DNA of 64,000 nucleotides from Cylicocyclus nassatus (GCA_958299035.1 CATQJL010000359.1:186001-250000), one strand, 5' to 3'. Numbered from the stretch's first letter, positions 38,581 through 49,023 are shown. A program made the numbers and translations. The notes: generated by a model from the sequence alone, not told the origin.

Positions 38581-38906
38581 GTCATTCTGGCCTAGTGGTC
38601 TAAGGCCTAAGGCATACCTCGCGCGATTTCGTCAAATCGCCACCTCCGCGGGATTGGCATTATGCCAGATATTTGTAAGTCAACCGTGCGCGCATTCCAG
38701 ACGCATAGGCACGTAGCTTCCGTAAGTTATAGTAAGAGCCCTAAGTCTGGCCCATGCAAAGCGCGCTTACGACCAGTCATGAACAGTCCTTGCAGTGCCA
38801 GTTCCCGCAGCGTCTGGAATCGCGTGAGGTATGTCTTAGGCCTAAGGCGCTGCGTTCAGGTCGCAGTCCTCTTCGGAGGGCGCAGGTTCGAATCCTGCGG
38901 ATGACA
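38581..38906 (+). pseudogene. tRNA-Leu(CAG) split by MITE
   Basis: Form 1; G13T. Confidence 0.85.
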
Positions 38907-38977
38907 GTGACTTTTATCAGCTGATGTGCAATGACATGTCGCCACGCCAAAGTTTTCCGCACTTACAGAAATGCCAT

Positions 38978-39061
38978 GTCATTCTGGCCGAATGGTCTAA
39001 GGCGCTGCGTTCAGGTCGCAGTCCTCTTCGGAGGGCGCAGGTTCGAATCCTGCGGATGACA
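38978..39061 (+). tRNA. tRNA-Leu(CAG), G15A
   Basis: G15A. Confidence 0.8.
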
Positions 39062-39132
39062 GCAATTTTTACCAGCTGATGTGCAATGACATATCGGCAC
39101 GCCGAACTTTTCCGCACTTACAGAAATGCCAT

Positions 39133-39216
39133 GTCATTCTGGCCGAGAGGTCTAAGGCGCTGCGTTCAGGTCGCAGTCCTCTTCGGAGGGCGCAGGTTCG
39201 AATCCTGCGGATGACA
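39133..39216 (+). tRNA. tRNA-Leu(CAG), T16A
   Basis: T16A. Confidence 0.8.
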
Positions 39217-39287
39217 GTGACTTTTATCAGCTGATGTGCAATGACATGTCGCCACGCCAAAGTTTTCCGCACTTACAGAAATGCCAT

Positions 39288-39371
39288 GTCATTCTGGAGG
39301 AGTGGTCTAAGGCGCTGCGTTCAGGTCGCAGTCCTCTTCGGAGGGCGCAGGTTCGAATCCTGCGGATGACA
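39288..39371 (+). pseudogene. tRNA-Leu(CAG), D-stem destroyed
   Basis: As 38426. Confidence 0.65.
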
Positions 39372-39442
39372 GAGATTTTTACCAGCTGATGTGCAATGAC
39401 ATATCGCCAGGCCAAAGTTTTCCGCACTTACAGAAATGCCAT

Positions 39443-39768
39443 GTCATTCTGGCCTAGTGGTCTAAGGCCTAAGGCATACCTCGCGCGATTTCGTCAAATC
39501 GCCACCTCCGCGGGATTGGCATTATGCCAGATATTTGTAAGTCAACCGTGCGCGCATTCCAGACGCATAGGCACGTAGCTTCCGTAAGTTATAGTAAGAG
39601 CCCTAAGTCTGGCCCATGCAAAGCGCGCTTACGACCAGTCATGAACAGTCGTTGCAGTGCCAGTTCCCGCAGCGTCTGGAATCGCGTGAGGTATGTCTTA
39701 GGCCTAAGGCGCTGCGTTCAGGTCGCAGTCCTCTTCGGAGGGCGCAGGTTCGAATCCTGCGGATGACA
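39443..39768 (+). pseudogene. tRNA-Leu(CAG) split by MITE
   Basis: Form 1; G13T. Confidence 0.85.
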
Positions 39769-39839
39769 GTGACTTTTATCAGCTGATGTGCAATGACATG
39801 TCGCCACGCCAAAGTTTTCCGCACTTACAGAAATGCCAT

Positions 39840-39923
39840 GTCATTCTGGCCGGGTGGTCTAAGGCGCTGCGTTCAGGTCGCAGTCCTCTTCGGAGGGCGC
39901 AGGTTCGAATCCTGCGGATGACA
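39840..39923 (+). tRNA. tRNA-Leu(CAG), A14G
   Basis: A14G. Confidence 0.6.
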
Positions 39924-39994
39924 GTGACTTTTATCAGCTGATGTGCAATGACATGTCGCCACGCCAAAGTTTTCCGCACTTACAGAAATGCCAT

Positions 39995-40081
39995 GTCATT
40001 CTGGCCGAGTGGTCTAAGGCGCTGCGTTCAGGTCGTTCAGGTCCTCTTCGGAGGGCGCAGGTTCGAATCCTGCGGATGAGT
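39995..40081 (+). pseudogene. tRNA-Leu, anticodon-arm microduplication
   Basis: GTTCAGGTC is duplicated in tandem (GTTCAGGTCGTTCAGGTC), replacing GCAG of the 3' anticodon stem and adding 3 nt. The stem cannot form; the 3' end also has the CA deletion. Confidence 0.8.
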
Positions 40082-40150
40082 GACTTTTATCAGCTGATGT
40101 GCAATAACATGTCGCCACGCCAAAGTTTTCCGCACTTACAGAAATGCCAT

Positions 40151-40234
40151 GTCATTCTGGCCGAGTGGTCTAAGGCGCTGCGTTCAGGTCGCAGTCCTCT
40201 TCGGAGGGCGCAGGTTCGAATCCTGCGGATGACA
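40151..40234 (+). tRNA. tRNA-Leu(CAG), consensus
   Basis: Consensus. Confidence 0.85.
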
Positions 40235-40305
40235 GCGATTTTTACCAGCTGATGTTCAATGACATATCGCCACGCTAATGTTTTCCGCACTTACAGAAAT
40301 GCCAT

Positions 40306-40389
40306 GTCATTCTGGCCGAGTGGTCTAAGGCGCTGCGTTCAGGTCGCAGTCCTCTTCGGAGGGCGCAGGTTCGAATCCTGCGGATGACA
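40306..40389 (+). tRNA. tRNA-Leu(CAG), consensus
   Basis: Consensus; the spacer type before it normally precedes a split copy. Confidence 0.85.
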
Positions 40390-40460
40390 GTGACTTTTAT
40401 CAGCTGATGTGCAATGACATGTCGCCACGCCAAAGTTTTCCGCACTTACAGAAATGCCAT

Positions 40461-40544
40461 GTCATTCTGGCCGGGTGGTCTAAGGCGCTGCGTTCAGGTC
40501 GCAGTCCTCTTCGGAGGGCGCAGGTTCGAATCCTGCGGATGACA
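40461..40544 (+). tRNA. tRNA-Leu(CAG), A14G
   Basis: A14G. Confidence 0.6.
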
Positions 40545-40615
40545 GTGACTTTTATCAGCTGATGTGCAATGACATGTCGCCACGCCAAAGTTTTCCGCAC
40601 TTACAGAAATGCCAT

Positions 40616-40699
40616 GTCATTCTGGCCGAGTGGTCTAAGGCGCTGCGTTCAGGTCGCAGTCCTCTTCGGAGGGCGCAGGTTCGAATCCTGCGGATGACA
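40616..40699 (+). tRNA. tRNA-Leu(CAG), consensus
   Basis: Consensus. Confidence 0.85.
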
Positions 40700-40770
40700 G
40701 TGACTTTTATCAGCTGATGTGCAATGACATGTCGCCACGCCAAAGTTTTCCGCACTTACAGAAATGCCAT

Positions 40771-40854
40771 GTCATTCTGGCCGAATGGTCTAAGGCGCTG
40801 CGTTCAGGTCGCAGTCCTCTTCGGAGGGCGCAGGTTCGAATCCTGCGGATGACA
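40771..40854 (+). tRNA. tRNA-Leu(CAG), G15A
   Basis: G15A. Confidence 0.8.
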
Positions 40855-40925
40855 GCGATTTTTACCAGCTGATGTGCAATGACATATCGGCACGCCGAAC
40901 TTTTCCGCACTTACAGAAATGCCAT

Positions 40926-41009
40926 GTCATTCTGGCCGAGAGGTCTAAGGCGCTGCGTTCAGGTCGCAGTCCTCTTCGGAGGGCGCAGGTTCGAATCCTG
41001 CGGATGACA
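40926..41009 (+). tRNA. tRNA-Leu(CAG), T16A
   Basis: T16A. Confidence 0.8.
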
Positions 41010-41080
41010 GTGACTTTTATCAGCTGATGTGCAATGACATGTCGCCACGCCAAAGTTTTCCGCACTTACAGAAATGCCAT

Positions 41081-41164
41081 GTCATTCTGGCCGAGTGGTC
41101 TAAGGCGCTGCGTTCAGGTCGCAGTCCTCTTCGGAGGGCGCAGGTTCGAATCCTGCGGATGACA
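41081..41164 (+). tRNA. tRNA-Leu(CAG), consensus
   Basis: Consensus. Confidence 0.85.
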
Positions 41165-41235
41165 GAGATTTTTACCAGCTGATGTGCAATGACATATCGC
41201 CAGGCCAAAGTTTTCCGCACTTACAGAAATGCCAT

Positions 41236-41561
41236 GTCATTCTGGCCTAGTGGTCTAAGGCCTAAGGCATACCTCGCGCGATTTCGTCAAATCGCCACCT
41301 CCGCGGGATTGGCATTATGCCAGATATTTGTAAGTCAACCGTGCGCGCATTCCAGACGCATAGGCACGTAGCTTCCGTAAGTTATGGTAAGAGCCCTAAG
41401 TCTGGCCCATGCAAAGCGCGCTTACGACCAGTCATGAACAGTCGTTGCAGTGCCAGTTCCCGCAGCGTCTGGAATCGCGTGAGGTATGTCTTAGGCCTAA
41501 GGCGCTGCGTTCAGGTCGCAGTCCTCTTCGGAGGGCGCAGGTTCGAATCCTGCGGATGACA
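41236..41561 (+). pseudogene. tRNA-Leu(CAG) split by MITE
   Basis: Form 1; G13T; TTATGGTAAG inside. Confidence 0.85.
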
Positions 41562-41632
41562 GTGACTTTTATCAGCTGATGTGCAATGACATGTCGCCAC
41601 GCCAAAGTTTTCCGCACTTACAGAAATGCCAT

Positions 41633-41716
41633 GTCATTCTGGCCGAATGGTCTAAGGCGCTGCGTTCAGGTCGCAGTCCTCTTCGGAGGGCGCAGGTTCG
41701 AATCCTGCGGATGACA
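41633..41716 (+). tRNA. tRNA-Leu(CAG), G15A
   Basis: G15A. Confidence 0.8.
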
Positions 41717-41787
41717 GCGATTTTTACCAGTTGATGTGCAATGACATATCGGCACGCCGAACTTTTCCGCACTTACAGAAATGCCAT

Positions 41788-41871
41788 GTCATTCTGGCCG
41801 AGAGGTCTAAGGCGCTGCGTTCAGGTCGCAGTCCTCTTCGGAGGGCGCAGGTTCGAATCCTGCGGATGAAA
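41788..41871 (+). tRNA. tRNA-Leu(CAG), T16A and C72A
   Basis: GATGAAAG loses the 1-72 pair by substitution rather than by the usual deletion. Confidence 0.55.
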
Positions 41872-41942
41872 GCGATTTTTACCAGCTGATGTTCAATGAC
41901 ATATCGCCACGCTAATGTTTTCCGCACTTACAGAAATGCCAT

Positions 41943-42268
41943 GTCATTCTGGCCGAGTGGTCTAAGGCCTAAGGCATACCTCGCGCGATTTCGTCAAATC
42001 GCCACCTCCGCGGGATTGGCATTCTGCCAGATATTTGTAATTCAACCGTGCGCGCATCCCAGACGCATAGGCACGTAGCTTCCGTAAGTTATAGTAAGAG
42101 CCCTAAGTCTGGCCCATGCAAAGCGCGCTTACGACCAGTCATGAACAGTCGTTGCAGTGCCAGTTCCCGCAGCGTCTAATATCGCGTGAGGTATGTCTTA
42201 GGCCTAAGGCGCTGCGTTCAGGTCGCAGTCCTCTTCGGAGGACGCAGGTTCGAATCCTGCGGATGACA
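41943..42268 (+). pseudogene. tRNA-Leu(CAG) split by MITE
   Basis: Form 2; GTAATTCAACC inside. Confidence 0.85.
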
Positions 42269-42339
42269 GTGACTTTTATCAGCTGATGTGCAATGACATG
42301 TCGCCACGCCAAAGTTTTCCGCACTTACAGAAATGCCAT

Positions 42340-42423
42340 GTCATTCTGGCCGAATGGTCTAAGGCGCTGCGTTCAGGTCGCAGTCCTCTTCGGAGGGCGC
42401 AGGTTCGAATCCTGCGGATGACA
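42340..42423 (+). tRNA. tRNA-Leu(CAG), G15A
   Basis: G15A. Confidence 0.8.
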
Positions 42424-42494
42424 GCGATTTTTACCAGCTGATGTGCAATGACATATCGGCACGCCGAACTTTTCCGCACTTACAGAAATGCCAT

Positions 42495-42578
42495 GTCATT
42501 CTGGCCGAGAGGTCTAAGGCGCTGCGTTTAGGTCGCAGTCCTCTTCGGAGGGCGCAGGTTCGAATCCTGCGGATGACA
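42495..42578 (+). tRNA. tRNA-Leu(TAG): anticodon-shifted copy
   Basis: GCGTTTAGGTCGC at the anticodon loop gives TAG at 42529-42531 instead of CAG. The CTGCG/CGCAG stem and G37 are unchanged; D-loop has T16A. The predicted tRNA would read CTA, and possibly other CTN leucine codons by wobble, so the amino acid would not change. This is the only anticodon change I found among the 226 uninterrupted copies. It could also be a sequencing error. Confidence 0.75.
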
Positions 42579-42649
42579 GTGACTTTTATCAGCTGATGTG
42601 CAATGACATGTCGCCACGCCAAAGTTTTCCGCACTTACAGAAATGCCAT

Positions 42650-42733
42650 GTCATTCTGGCCGAATGGTCTAAGGCGCTGCGTTCAGGTCGCAGTCCTCTT
42701 CGGAGGGCGCAGGTTCGAATCCTGCGGATGACA
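42650..42733 (+). tRNA. tRNA-Leu(CAG), G15A
   Basis: G15A. Confidence 0.8.
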
Positions 42734-42804
42734 GCGATTTTTACCAGTTGATGTGCAATGACATATCGGCACGCCGAACTTTTCCGCACTTACAGAAATG
42801 CCAT

Positions 42805-42888
42805 GTCATTCTGGCCGAGAGGTCTAAGGCGCTGCGTTCAGGTCGCAGTCCTCTTCGGAGGGCGCAGGTTCGAATCCTGCGGATGACA
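42805..42888 (+). tRNA. tRNA-Leu(CAG), T16A
   Basis: T16A. Confidence 0.8.
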
Positions 42889-42959
42889 GCGATTTTTACC
42901 AGCTGATGTTCAATGACATATCGCCACGCTAATGTTTTCCGCACTTACAGAAATGCCAT

Positions 42960-43285
42960 GTCATTCTGGCCGAGTGGTCTAAGGCCTAAGGCATACCTCG
43001 CGCGATTTCGTCAAATCGCCACCTCCGCGGGATTGGCATTCTGCCAGATATTTGTAATTCAACCGTGCGCGCATCCCAGACGCATAGGCACGTAGCTTCC
43101 GTAAGTTATAGTAAGAGCCCTAAGTCTGGCCCATGCAAAGCGCGCTTACGACCAGTCATGAACAGTCGTTGCAGTGCCAGTTCCCGCAGCGTCTAATATC
43201 GCGTGAGGTATGTCTTAGGCCTAAGGCGCTGCGTTCAGGTCGCAGTCCTCTTCGGAGGACGCAGGTTCGAATCCTGCGGATGACA
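42960..43285 (+). pseudogene. tRNA-Leu(CAG) split by MITE
   Basis: Form 2; GTAATTCAACC inside. Confidence 0.85.
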
Positions 43286-43356
43286 GTGACTTTTATCAGC
43301 TGATGTGCAATGACATGTCGCCACGCCAAAGTTTTCCGCACTTACAGAAATGCCAT

Positions 43357-43440
43357 GGCATTCTGGCCGAGTGGTCTAAGGCGCTGCGTTCAGGTCGCAG
43401 TCCTCTTCGGAGGGCGCAGGTTCGAATCCTGCGGATGACA
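43357..43440 (+). tRNA. tRNA-Leu(CAG), T2G
   Basis: GGCATTC replaces GTCATTC, breaking the 2-71 pair. Shared with 44616 and 45875. Confidence 0.6.
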
Positions 43441-43511
43441 GACATTTTTACCAGCTGATGTGCAATGACATATCGCCAGGCCAAAGTTTTCCGCACTTAC
43501 AGAAATGCCAT

Positions 43512-43837
43512 GTCATTCTGGCCTAGTGGTCTAAGGCCTAAGGCATACCTCGCGCGATTTCGTCAAATCGCCACCTCCGCGGGATTGGCATTATGCCAGA
43601 TATTTGTAAGTCAACCGTGCGCGCATTCCAGACGCATAGGCACGTAGCTTCCGTAAGTTATAGTAAGAGCCCTAAGTCTGGCCCATGCAAAGCGCGCTTA
43701 CGACCAGTCATGAACAGTCGTTGCAGTGCCAGTTCCCGGAGCGTCTAATATCGCGTGAGGTATGTCTTAGGCCTAAGGCGCTGCGTTCAGGTCGCAGTCC
43801 TCTTCGGAGGGCGCAGGTTCGAATCCTGCGGATGACA
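43512..43837 (+). pseudogene. tRNA-Leu(CAG) split by MITE
   Basis: Form 2; G13T; TTCCCGGAGCG inside. Confidence 0.85.
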
Positions 43838-43908
43838 GTGACTTTTATCAGCTGATGTGCAATGACATGTCGCCACGCCAAAGTTTTCCGCACTTACAGA
43901 AATGCCAT

Positions 43909-43992
43909 GTCATTCTGGCCGAATGGTCTAAGGCGCTGCGTTCAGGTCGCAGTCCTCTTCGGAGGGCGCAGGTTCGAATCCTGCGGATGACA
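43909..43992 (+). tRNA. tRNA-Leu(CAG), G15A
   Basis: G15A. Confidence 0.8.
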
Positions 43993-44063
43993 GCGATTTT
44001 TACCAGTTGATGTGCAATGACATATCGGCACGCCGAACTTTTCCGCACTTACAGAAATGCCAT

Positions 44064-44147
44064 GTCATTCTGGCCGAGAGGTCTAAGGCGCTGCGTTCAG
44101 GTCGCAGTCCTCTTCGGAGGGCGCAGGTTCGAATCCTGCGGATGACA
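44064..44147 (+). tRNA. tRNA-Leu(CAG), T16A
   Basis: T16A. Confidence 0.8.
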
Positions 44148-44218
44148 GCGATTTTTACCAGCTGATGTTCAATGACATATCGCCACGCTAATGTTTTCCG
44201 CACTTACAGAAATGCCAT

Positions 44219-44544
44219 GTCATTCTGGCCGAGTGGTCTAAGGCCTAAGGCATACCTCGCGCGATTTCGTCAAATCGCCACCTCCGCGGGATTGGCATTC
44301 TGCCAGATATTTGTAATTCAACCGTGCGCGCATCCCAGACGCATAGGCACGTAGCTTCCGTAAGTTATAGTAAGAGCCCTAAGTCTGGCCCATGCAAAGC
44401 GCGCTTACGACCAGTCATGAACAGTCGTTGCAGTGCCAGTTCCCGCAGCGTCTAATATCGCGTGAGGTATGTCTTAGGCCTAAGGCGCTGCGTTCAGGTC
44501 GCAGTCCTCTTCGGAGGACGCAGGTTCGAATCCTGCGGATGACA
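44219..44544 (+). pseudogene. tRNA-Leu(CAG) split by MITE
   Basis: Form 2. Confidence 0.85.
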
Positions 44545-44615
44545 GTGACTTTTATCAGCTGATGTGCAATGACATGTCGCCACGCCAAAGTTTTCCGCAC
44601 TTACAGAAATGCCAT

Positions 44616-44699
44616 GGCATTCTGGCCGAGTGGTCTAAGGCGCTGCGTTCAGGTCGCAGTCCTCTTCGGAGGGCGCAGGTTCGAATCCTGCGGATGACA
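44616..44699 (+). tRNA. tRNA-Leu(CAG), T2G
   Basis: T2G. Confidence 0.6.
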
Positions 44700-44770
44700 G
44701 ACATTTTTACCAGCTGATGTGCAATGACATATCGCCAGGCCAAAGTTTTCCGCACTTACAGAAATGCCAT

Positions 44771-45096
44771 GTCATTCTGGCCTAGTGGTCTAAGGCCTAA
44801 GGCATACCTCGCGCGATTTCGTCAAATCGCCACCTCCGCGGGATTGGCATTATGCCAGATATTTGTAAGTCAACCGTGCGCGCATTCCAGACGCATAGGC
44901 ACGTAGCTTCCGTAAGTTATAGTAAGAGCCCTAAGTCTGGCCCATGCAAAGCGCGCTTACGACCAGTCATGAACAGTCGTTGCAGTGCCAGTTCCCGGAG
45001 CGTCTAATATCGCGTGAGGTATGTCTTAGGCCTAAGGCGCTGCGTTCAGGTCGCAGTCCTCTTCGGAGGACGCAGGTTCGAATCCTGCGGATGACA
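44771..45096 (+). pseudogene. tRNA-Leu(CAG) split by MITE
   Basis: Form 2; G13T. Confidence 0.85.
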
Positions 45097-45167
45097 GTGA
45101 CTTTTATCACCTGATGTGCAATGACATGTCGCCACGCCAAAGTTTTCCGCACTTACAGAAATGCCAT

Positions 45168-45251
45168 GTCATTCTGGCCGAATGGTCTAAGGCGCTGCGT
45201 TCAGGTCGCAGTCCTCTTCGGAGGGCGCAGGTTCGAATCCTGCGGATGACA
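45168..45251 (+). tRNA. tRNA-Leu(CAG), G15A
   Basis: G15A. Confidence 0.8.
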
Positions 45252-45322
45252 GCGATTTTTACCAGTTGATGTGCAATGACATATCGGCACGCCGAACTTT
45301 TCCGCACTTACAGAAATGCCAT

Positions 45323-45406
45323 GTCATTCTGGCCGAGAGGTCTAAGGCGCTGCGTTCAGGTCGCAGTCCTCTTCGGAGGGCGCAGGTTCGAATCCTGCGG
45401 ATGACA
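45323..45406 (+). tRNA. tRNA-Leu(CAG), T16A
   Basis: T16A. Confidence 0.8.
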
Positions 45407-45477
45407 GCGATTTTTACCAGCTGATGTTCAATGACATATCGCCACGCTAATGTTTTCCGCACTTACAGAAATGCCAT

Positions 45478-45803
45478 GTCATTCTGGCCGAGTGGTCTAA
45501 GGCCTAAGGCATACCTCGCGCGATTTCGTCAAATCGCCACCTCCGCGGGATTGGCATTCTGCCAGATATTTGTAATTCAACCGTGCGCGCATCCCAGACG
45601 CATAGGCACGTAGCTTCCGTAAGTTATAGTAAGAGCCCTAAGTCTGGCCCATGCAAAGCGCGCTTACGACCAGTCATGAACAGTCGTTGCAGTGCCAGTT
45701 CCCGCAGCGTCTAATATCGCGTGAGGTATGTCTTAGGCCTAAGGCGCTGCGTTCAGGTCGCAGTCCTCTTCGGAGGACGCAGGTTCGAATCCTGCGGATG
45801 ACA
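45478..45803 (+). pseudogene. tRNA-Leu(CAG) split by MITE
   Basis: Form 2. Confidence 0.85.
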
Positions 45804-45874
45804 GTGACTTTTATCAGCTGATGTGCAATGACATGTCGCCACGCCAAAGTTTTCCGCACTTACAGAAATGCCAT

Positions 45875-45958
45875 GGCATTCTGGCCGAGTGGTCTAAGGC
45901 GCTGCGTTCAGGTCGCAGTCCTCTTCGGAGGGCGCAGGTTCGAATCCTGCGGATGACA
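45875..45958 (+). tRNA. tRNA-Leu(CAG), T2G
   Basis: T2G. Confidence 0.6.
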
Positions 45959-46029
45959 GACATTTTTACCAGCTGATGTGCAATGACATATCGCCAGGCC
46001 AAAGTTTTCCGCACTTACAGAAATGCCAT

Positions 46030-46355
46030 GTCATTCTGGCCTAGTGGTCTAAGGCCTAAGGCATACCTCGCGCGATTTCGTCAAATCGCCACCTCCGCGG
46101 GATTGGCATTATGCCAGATATTTGTAAGTCAACCGTGCGCGCATTCCAGACGCATAGGCACGTAGCTTCCGTAAGTTATAGTAAGAGCCCTAAGTCTGGC
46201 CCATGCAAAGCGCGCTTACGACCAGTCATGAACAGTCGTTGCAGTGCCAGTTCCCGCAGCGTCTAATATCGCGTGAGGTATGTCTTAGGCCTAAGGCGCT
46301 GCGTTCAGGTCGCAGTCCTCTTCGGAGGACGCAGGTTCGAATCCTGCGGATGACA
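46030..46355 (+). pseudogene. tRNA-Leu(CAG) split by MITE
   Basis: Form 2; G13T. Confidence 0.85.
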
Positions 46356-46426
46356 GTGACTTTTATCACCTGATGTGCAATGACATGTCGCCACGCCAAA
46401 GTTTTCCGCACTTACAGAAATGCCAT

Positions 46427-46510
46427 GTCATTCTGGCCGAATGGTCTAAGGCGCTGCGTTCAGGTCGCAGTCCTCTTCGGAGGGCGCAGGTTCGAATCCT
46501 GCGGATGACA
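46427..46510 (+). tRNA. tRNA-Leu(CAG), G15A
   Basis: G15A. Confidence 0.8.
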
Positions 46511-46581
46511 GCGATTTTTACCAGCTGATGTGCAATGACATGTCGCCACGCCAAAGTTTTCCGCACTTACAGAAATGCCAT

Positions 46582-46665
46582 GTCATTCTGGCCGAGTGGT
46601 CTAAGGCGCTGCGTTCAGGTCGCAGTCCTCTTCGGAGGGCGCAGGTTCGAATCCTGCGGATGACA
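46582..46665 (+). tRNA. tRNA-Leu(CAG), consensus
   Basis: Consensus. Confidence 0.85.
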
Positions 46666-46736
46666 GCGATTTTTACCAGCTGATGTTCAATGACATATCG
46701 CCACGCTAATGTTTTCCGCACTTACAGAAATGCCAT

Positions 46737-47062
46737 GTCATTCTGGCCGAGTGGTCTAAGGCCTAAGGCATACCTCGCGCGATTTCGTCAAATCGCCACC
46801 TCCGCGGGATTGGCATTCTGCCAGATATTTGTAAGTCAACCGTGCGCGCATCCCAGACGCATAGGCACGTAGCTTCCGTAAGTTATAGTAAGAGCCCTAA
46901 GTCTGGCCCATGCAAAGCGCGCTTACGACCAGTCATGAGCAGTCGTTGCAGTGCCAGTTCCCGCAGCGTCTAATATCGCGTGAGGTATGTCTTAGGCCTA
47001 AGGCGCTGCGTTCAGGTCGCAGTCCTCTTCGGAGGACGCAGGTTCGAATCCTGCGGATGACA
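46737..47062 (+). pseudogene. tRNA-Leu(CAG) split by MITE
   Basis: Form 2; CATGAGCAG inside. Confidence 0.85.
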
Positions 47063-47133
47063 GAGATTTTTACCAGCTGATGTGCAATGACATATCGGCA
47101 CGCCGAAGTTTTCCGCACTTACAGAAATGCCAT

Positions 47134-47217
47134 GTCATTCTGGCCGAGTGGTCTAAGGTGCTGCGTTCAGGTCGCAGTCCTCTTCGGAGGGCGCAGGTTC
47201 GAATCCTGCGGATGACA
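47134..47217 (+). tRNA. tRNA-Leu(CAG), C25T
   Basis: AAGGTGCTG makes the 10-25 pair a G-T wobble. Confidence 0.7.
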
Positions 47218-47288
47218 GAGATTTTTACCAGCTGATGTGCAATGACATATCGCCAGGCCAAAGTTTTCCGCACTTACAGAAATGCCAT

Positions 47289-47614
47289 GTCATTCTGGCC
47301 TAGTGGTCTAAGGCCTAAGGCATACCTCGCGCGATTTCGTCAAATCGCCACCTCCGCGGGATTGGCATTATGCCAGATATTTGTAAGTCAACCGTGCGCG
47401 CATTCCAGACGCATAGGCACGTAGCTTCCGTAAGTTATAGTAAGAGCCCTAAGTCTGGCCCATGCAAAGCGCGCTTACGACCAGTCATGAACAGTCGTTG
47501 CAGTGCCAGTTCCCGCAGCGTCTAATATCGCGTGAGGTATGTCTTAGGCCTAAGGCGCTGCGTTCAGGTCGCAGTCCTCTTCGGAGGGCGCAGGTTCGAA
47601 TCCTGCGGATGACA
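47289..47614 (+). pseudogene. tRNA-Leu(CAG) split by MITE
   Basis: Form 2; G13T. Confidence 0.85.
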
Positions 47615-47685
47615 GCGATTTTTACCAGCTGATGTGCAATGACATATCGGCACGCCGAACTTTTCCGCACTTACAGAAATGCCAT

Positions 47686-47769
47686 GTCATTCTGGCCGAG
47701 AGGTCTAAGGCGCTGCGTTCAGGTCGCAGTCCTCTTCGGAGGGCGCAGGTTCGAATCCTGCGGATGAGT
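47686..47769 (+). tRNA. tRNA-Leu(CAG)-like, T16A and 3' CA deletion
   Basis: No 1-72 pair. Confidence 0.55.
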
Positions 47770-47838
47770 GACTTTTATCAGCTGATGTGCAATGACATGT
47801 CGCCACGCCAAAGTTTTCCGCACTTACAGAAATGCCAT

Positions 47839-47922
47839 GTCATTCTGGCCGAGTGGTCTAAGGCGCTGCGTTCAGGTCGCAGTCCTCTTCGGAGGGCGCA
47901 GGTTCGAATCCTGCGGATGAGT
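47839..47922 (+). tRNA. tRNA-Leu(CAG)-like, 3' CA deletion
   Basis: No 1-72 pair. Confidence 0.55.
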
Positions 47923-47991
47923 GACTTTTATCAGCTGATGTGCAATGACATGTCGCCACGCCAAAGTTTTCCGCACTTACAGAAATGCCAT

Positions 47992-48075
47992 GTCATTCTC
48001 GCCGAGAGGTCTAAGGCGCTGCGTTCAGGTCGCAGTCCTCTTCGGAGGGCGCAGGTTCGAATCCTGCGGATGACA
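47992..48075 (+). tRNA. tRNA-Leu(CAG), G9C and T16A
   Basis: G9C, T16A. Confidence 0.65.
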
Positions 48076-48146
48076 GTGACTTTTATCAGCTGATGTGCAA
48101 TGACATATCGCCACGCTAATGTTTTCCGCACTTACAGAAATGCCAT

Positions 48147-48472
48147 GTCATTCTGGCCGAGTGGTCTAAGGCCTAAGGCATACCTCGCGCGATTTCGTCA
48201 AATCGCCACCTCCGCGGGATTGGCATTCTGCCAGATATTTGTAAGTCAACCGTGCGCGCATCCCAGACGCATAGGCACGTAGCTTCCGTAAGTTATAGTA
48301 AGAGCCCTAAGTCTGGCCCATGCAAAGCGCGCTTACGACCAGTCATGAACAGTCGTTGCAGTGCCAGTTCCCGCAGCGTCTAATATCGCGTGAGGTATGT
48401 CTTAGGCCTAAGGCGCTGCGTTCAGGTCGCAGTCCTCTTCGGAGGACGCGGGTTCGAATCCTGCGGATGACA
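48147..48472 (+). pseudogene. tRNA-Leu(CAG) split by MITE
   Basis: Form 2; GGACGCGGG in the 3' half. Directly followed by another split copy. Confidence 0.85.
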
Positions 48473-48543
48473 GAGATTTTTACCAGCTGATGTGCAATGA
48501 CATATCGGCACGCCGAAGTTTTCCGCACTTACAGAAATGCCAT

Positions 48544-48868
48544 GTCATTCTGGCCTAGTGGTCTAAGGCCTAAGGCATACCTCGCGCGATTTCGTCAAAT
48601 CGCCACCTCCGCGGGATTGGTATTATGCCAGATATTTGTAAGTCAACGTGCGCGCATTCCAGACGCATAGGCACGTAGCTTCCGTAAGTTATAGTAAGAG
48701 CCCTAAGTCTGGCCCATGCAAAGCGCGCTTACGACCAGTCATGAACAGTCGTTGCAGTGCCAGTTCCCGCAGCGTCTGGAATCGCGTGAGGTATGTCTTA
48801 GGCCTAAGGCGCTGCGTTCAGGTCGCAGTCCTCTTCGGAGGACGCAGGTTCGAATCCTGAGGATGACA
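48544..48868 (+). pseudogene. tRNA-Leu(CAG) split by MITE
   Basis: Form 1; G13T; 1-nt deletion in the insert (GTCAACGTG) and CCTGAGG in the 3' acceptor region. Confidence 0.85.
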
Positions 48869-48939
48869 GCGATTTTTACCAGCTGATGTGCAATGACATA
48901 TCGGCACGCCGAACTTTTCCGCACTTACAGAAATGCCAT

Positions 48940-49023
48940 GTCATTCTGGCCGAGAGGTCTAAGGAGCTGCGTTCAGGTCGCAGTCCTCTTCGGAGGGCGC
49001 AGGTTCGAATCCTGCGGATGACA
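48940..49023 (+). tRNA. tRNA-Leu(CAG), T16A and C25A
   Basis: AAGGAGCTG breaks the 10-25 pair of the D-stem. Confidence 0.5.

Larger units (their letters stand above)
37721..39442 (+). repeat. 860/862-bp repeat, two copies
   Basis: Split gene, G15A, T16A, then a gene with a destroyed D-stem (GGAGGAG). The 2-bp length difference is the CA deletion in the first copy's T16A gene. Confidence 0.83.
42960..46736 (+). repeat. 1,259-bp higher-order repeat, three copies
   Basis: Starts at 42960, 44219 and 45478. Each copy holds a form 2 split gene, a T2G gene, a second split gene and a G15A gene. The last gene is T16A in the first two copies and consensus in the third. Confidence 0.87.

Noticed and set aside
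42529..42531. TAG anticodon as a suppressor tRNA
   Set aside because: Anticodon TAG pairs with CTA (leucine), not with a stop codon; a TAG-stop suppressor would need anticodon CTA.
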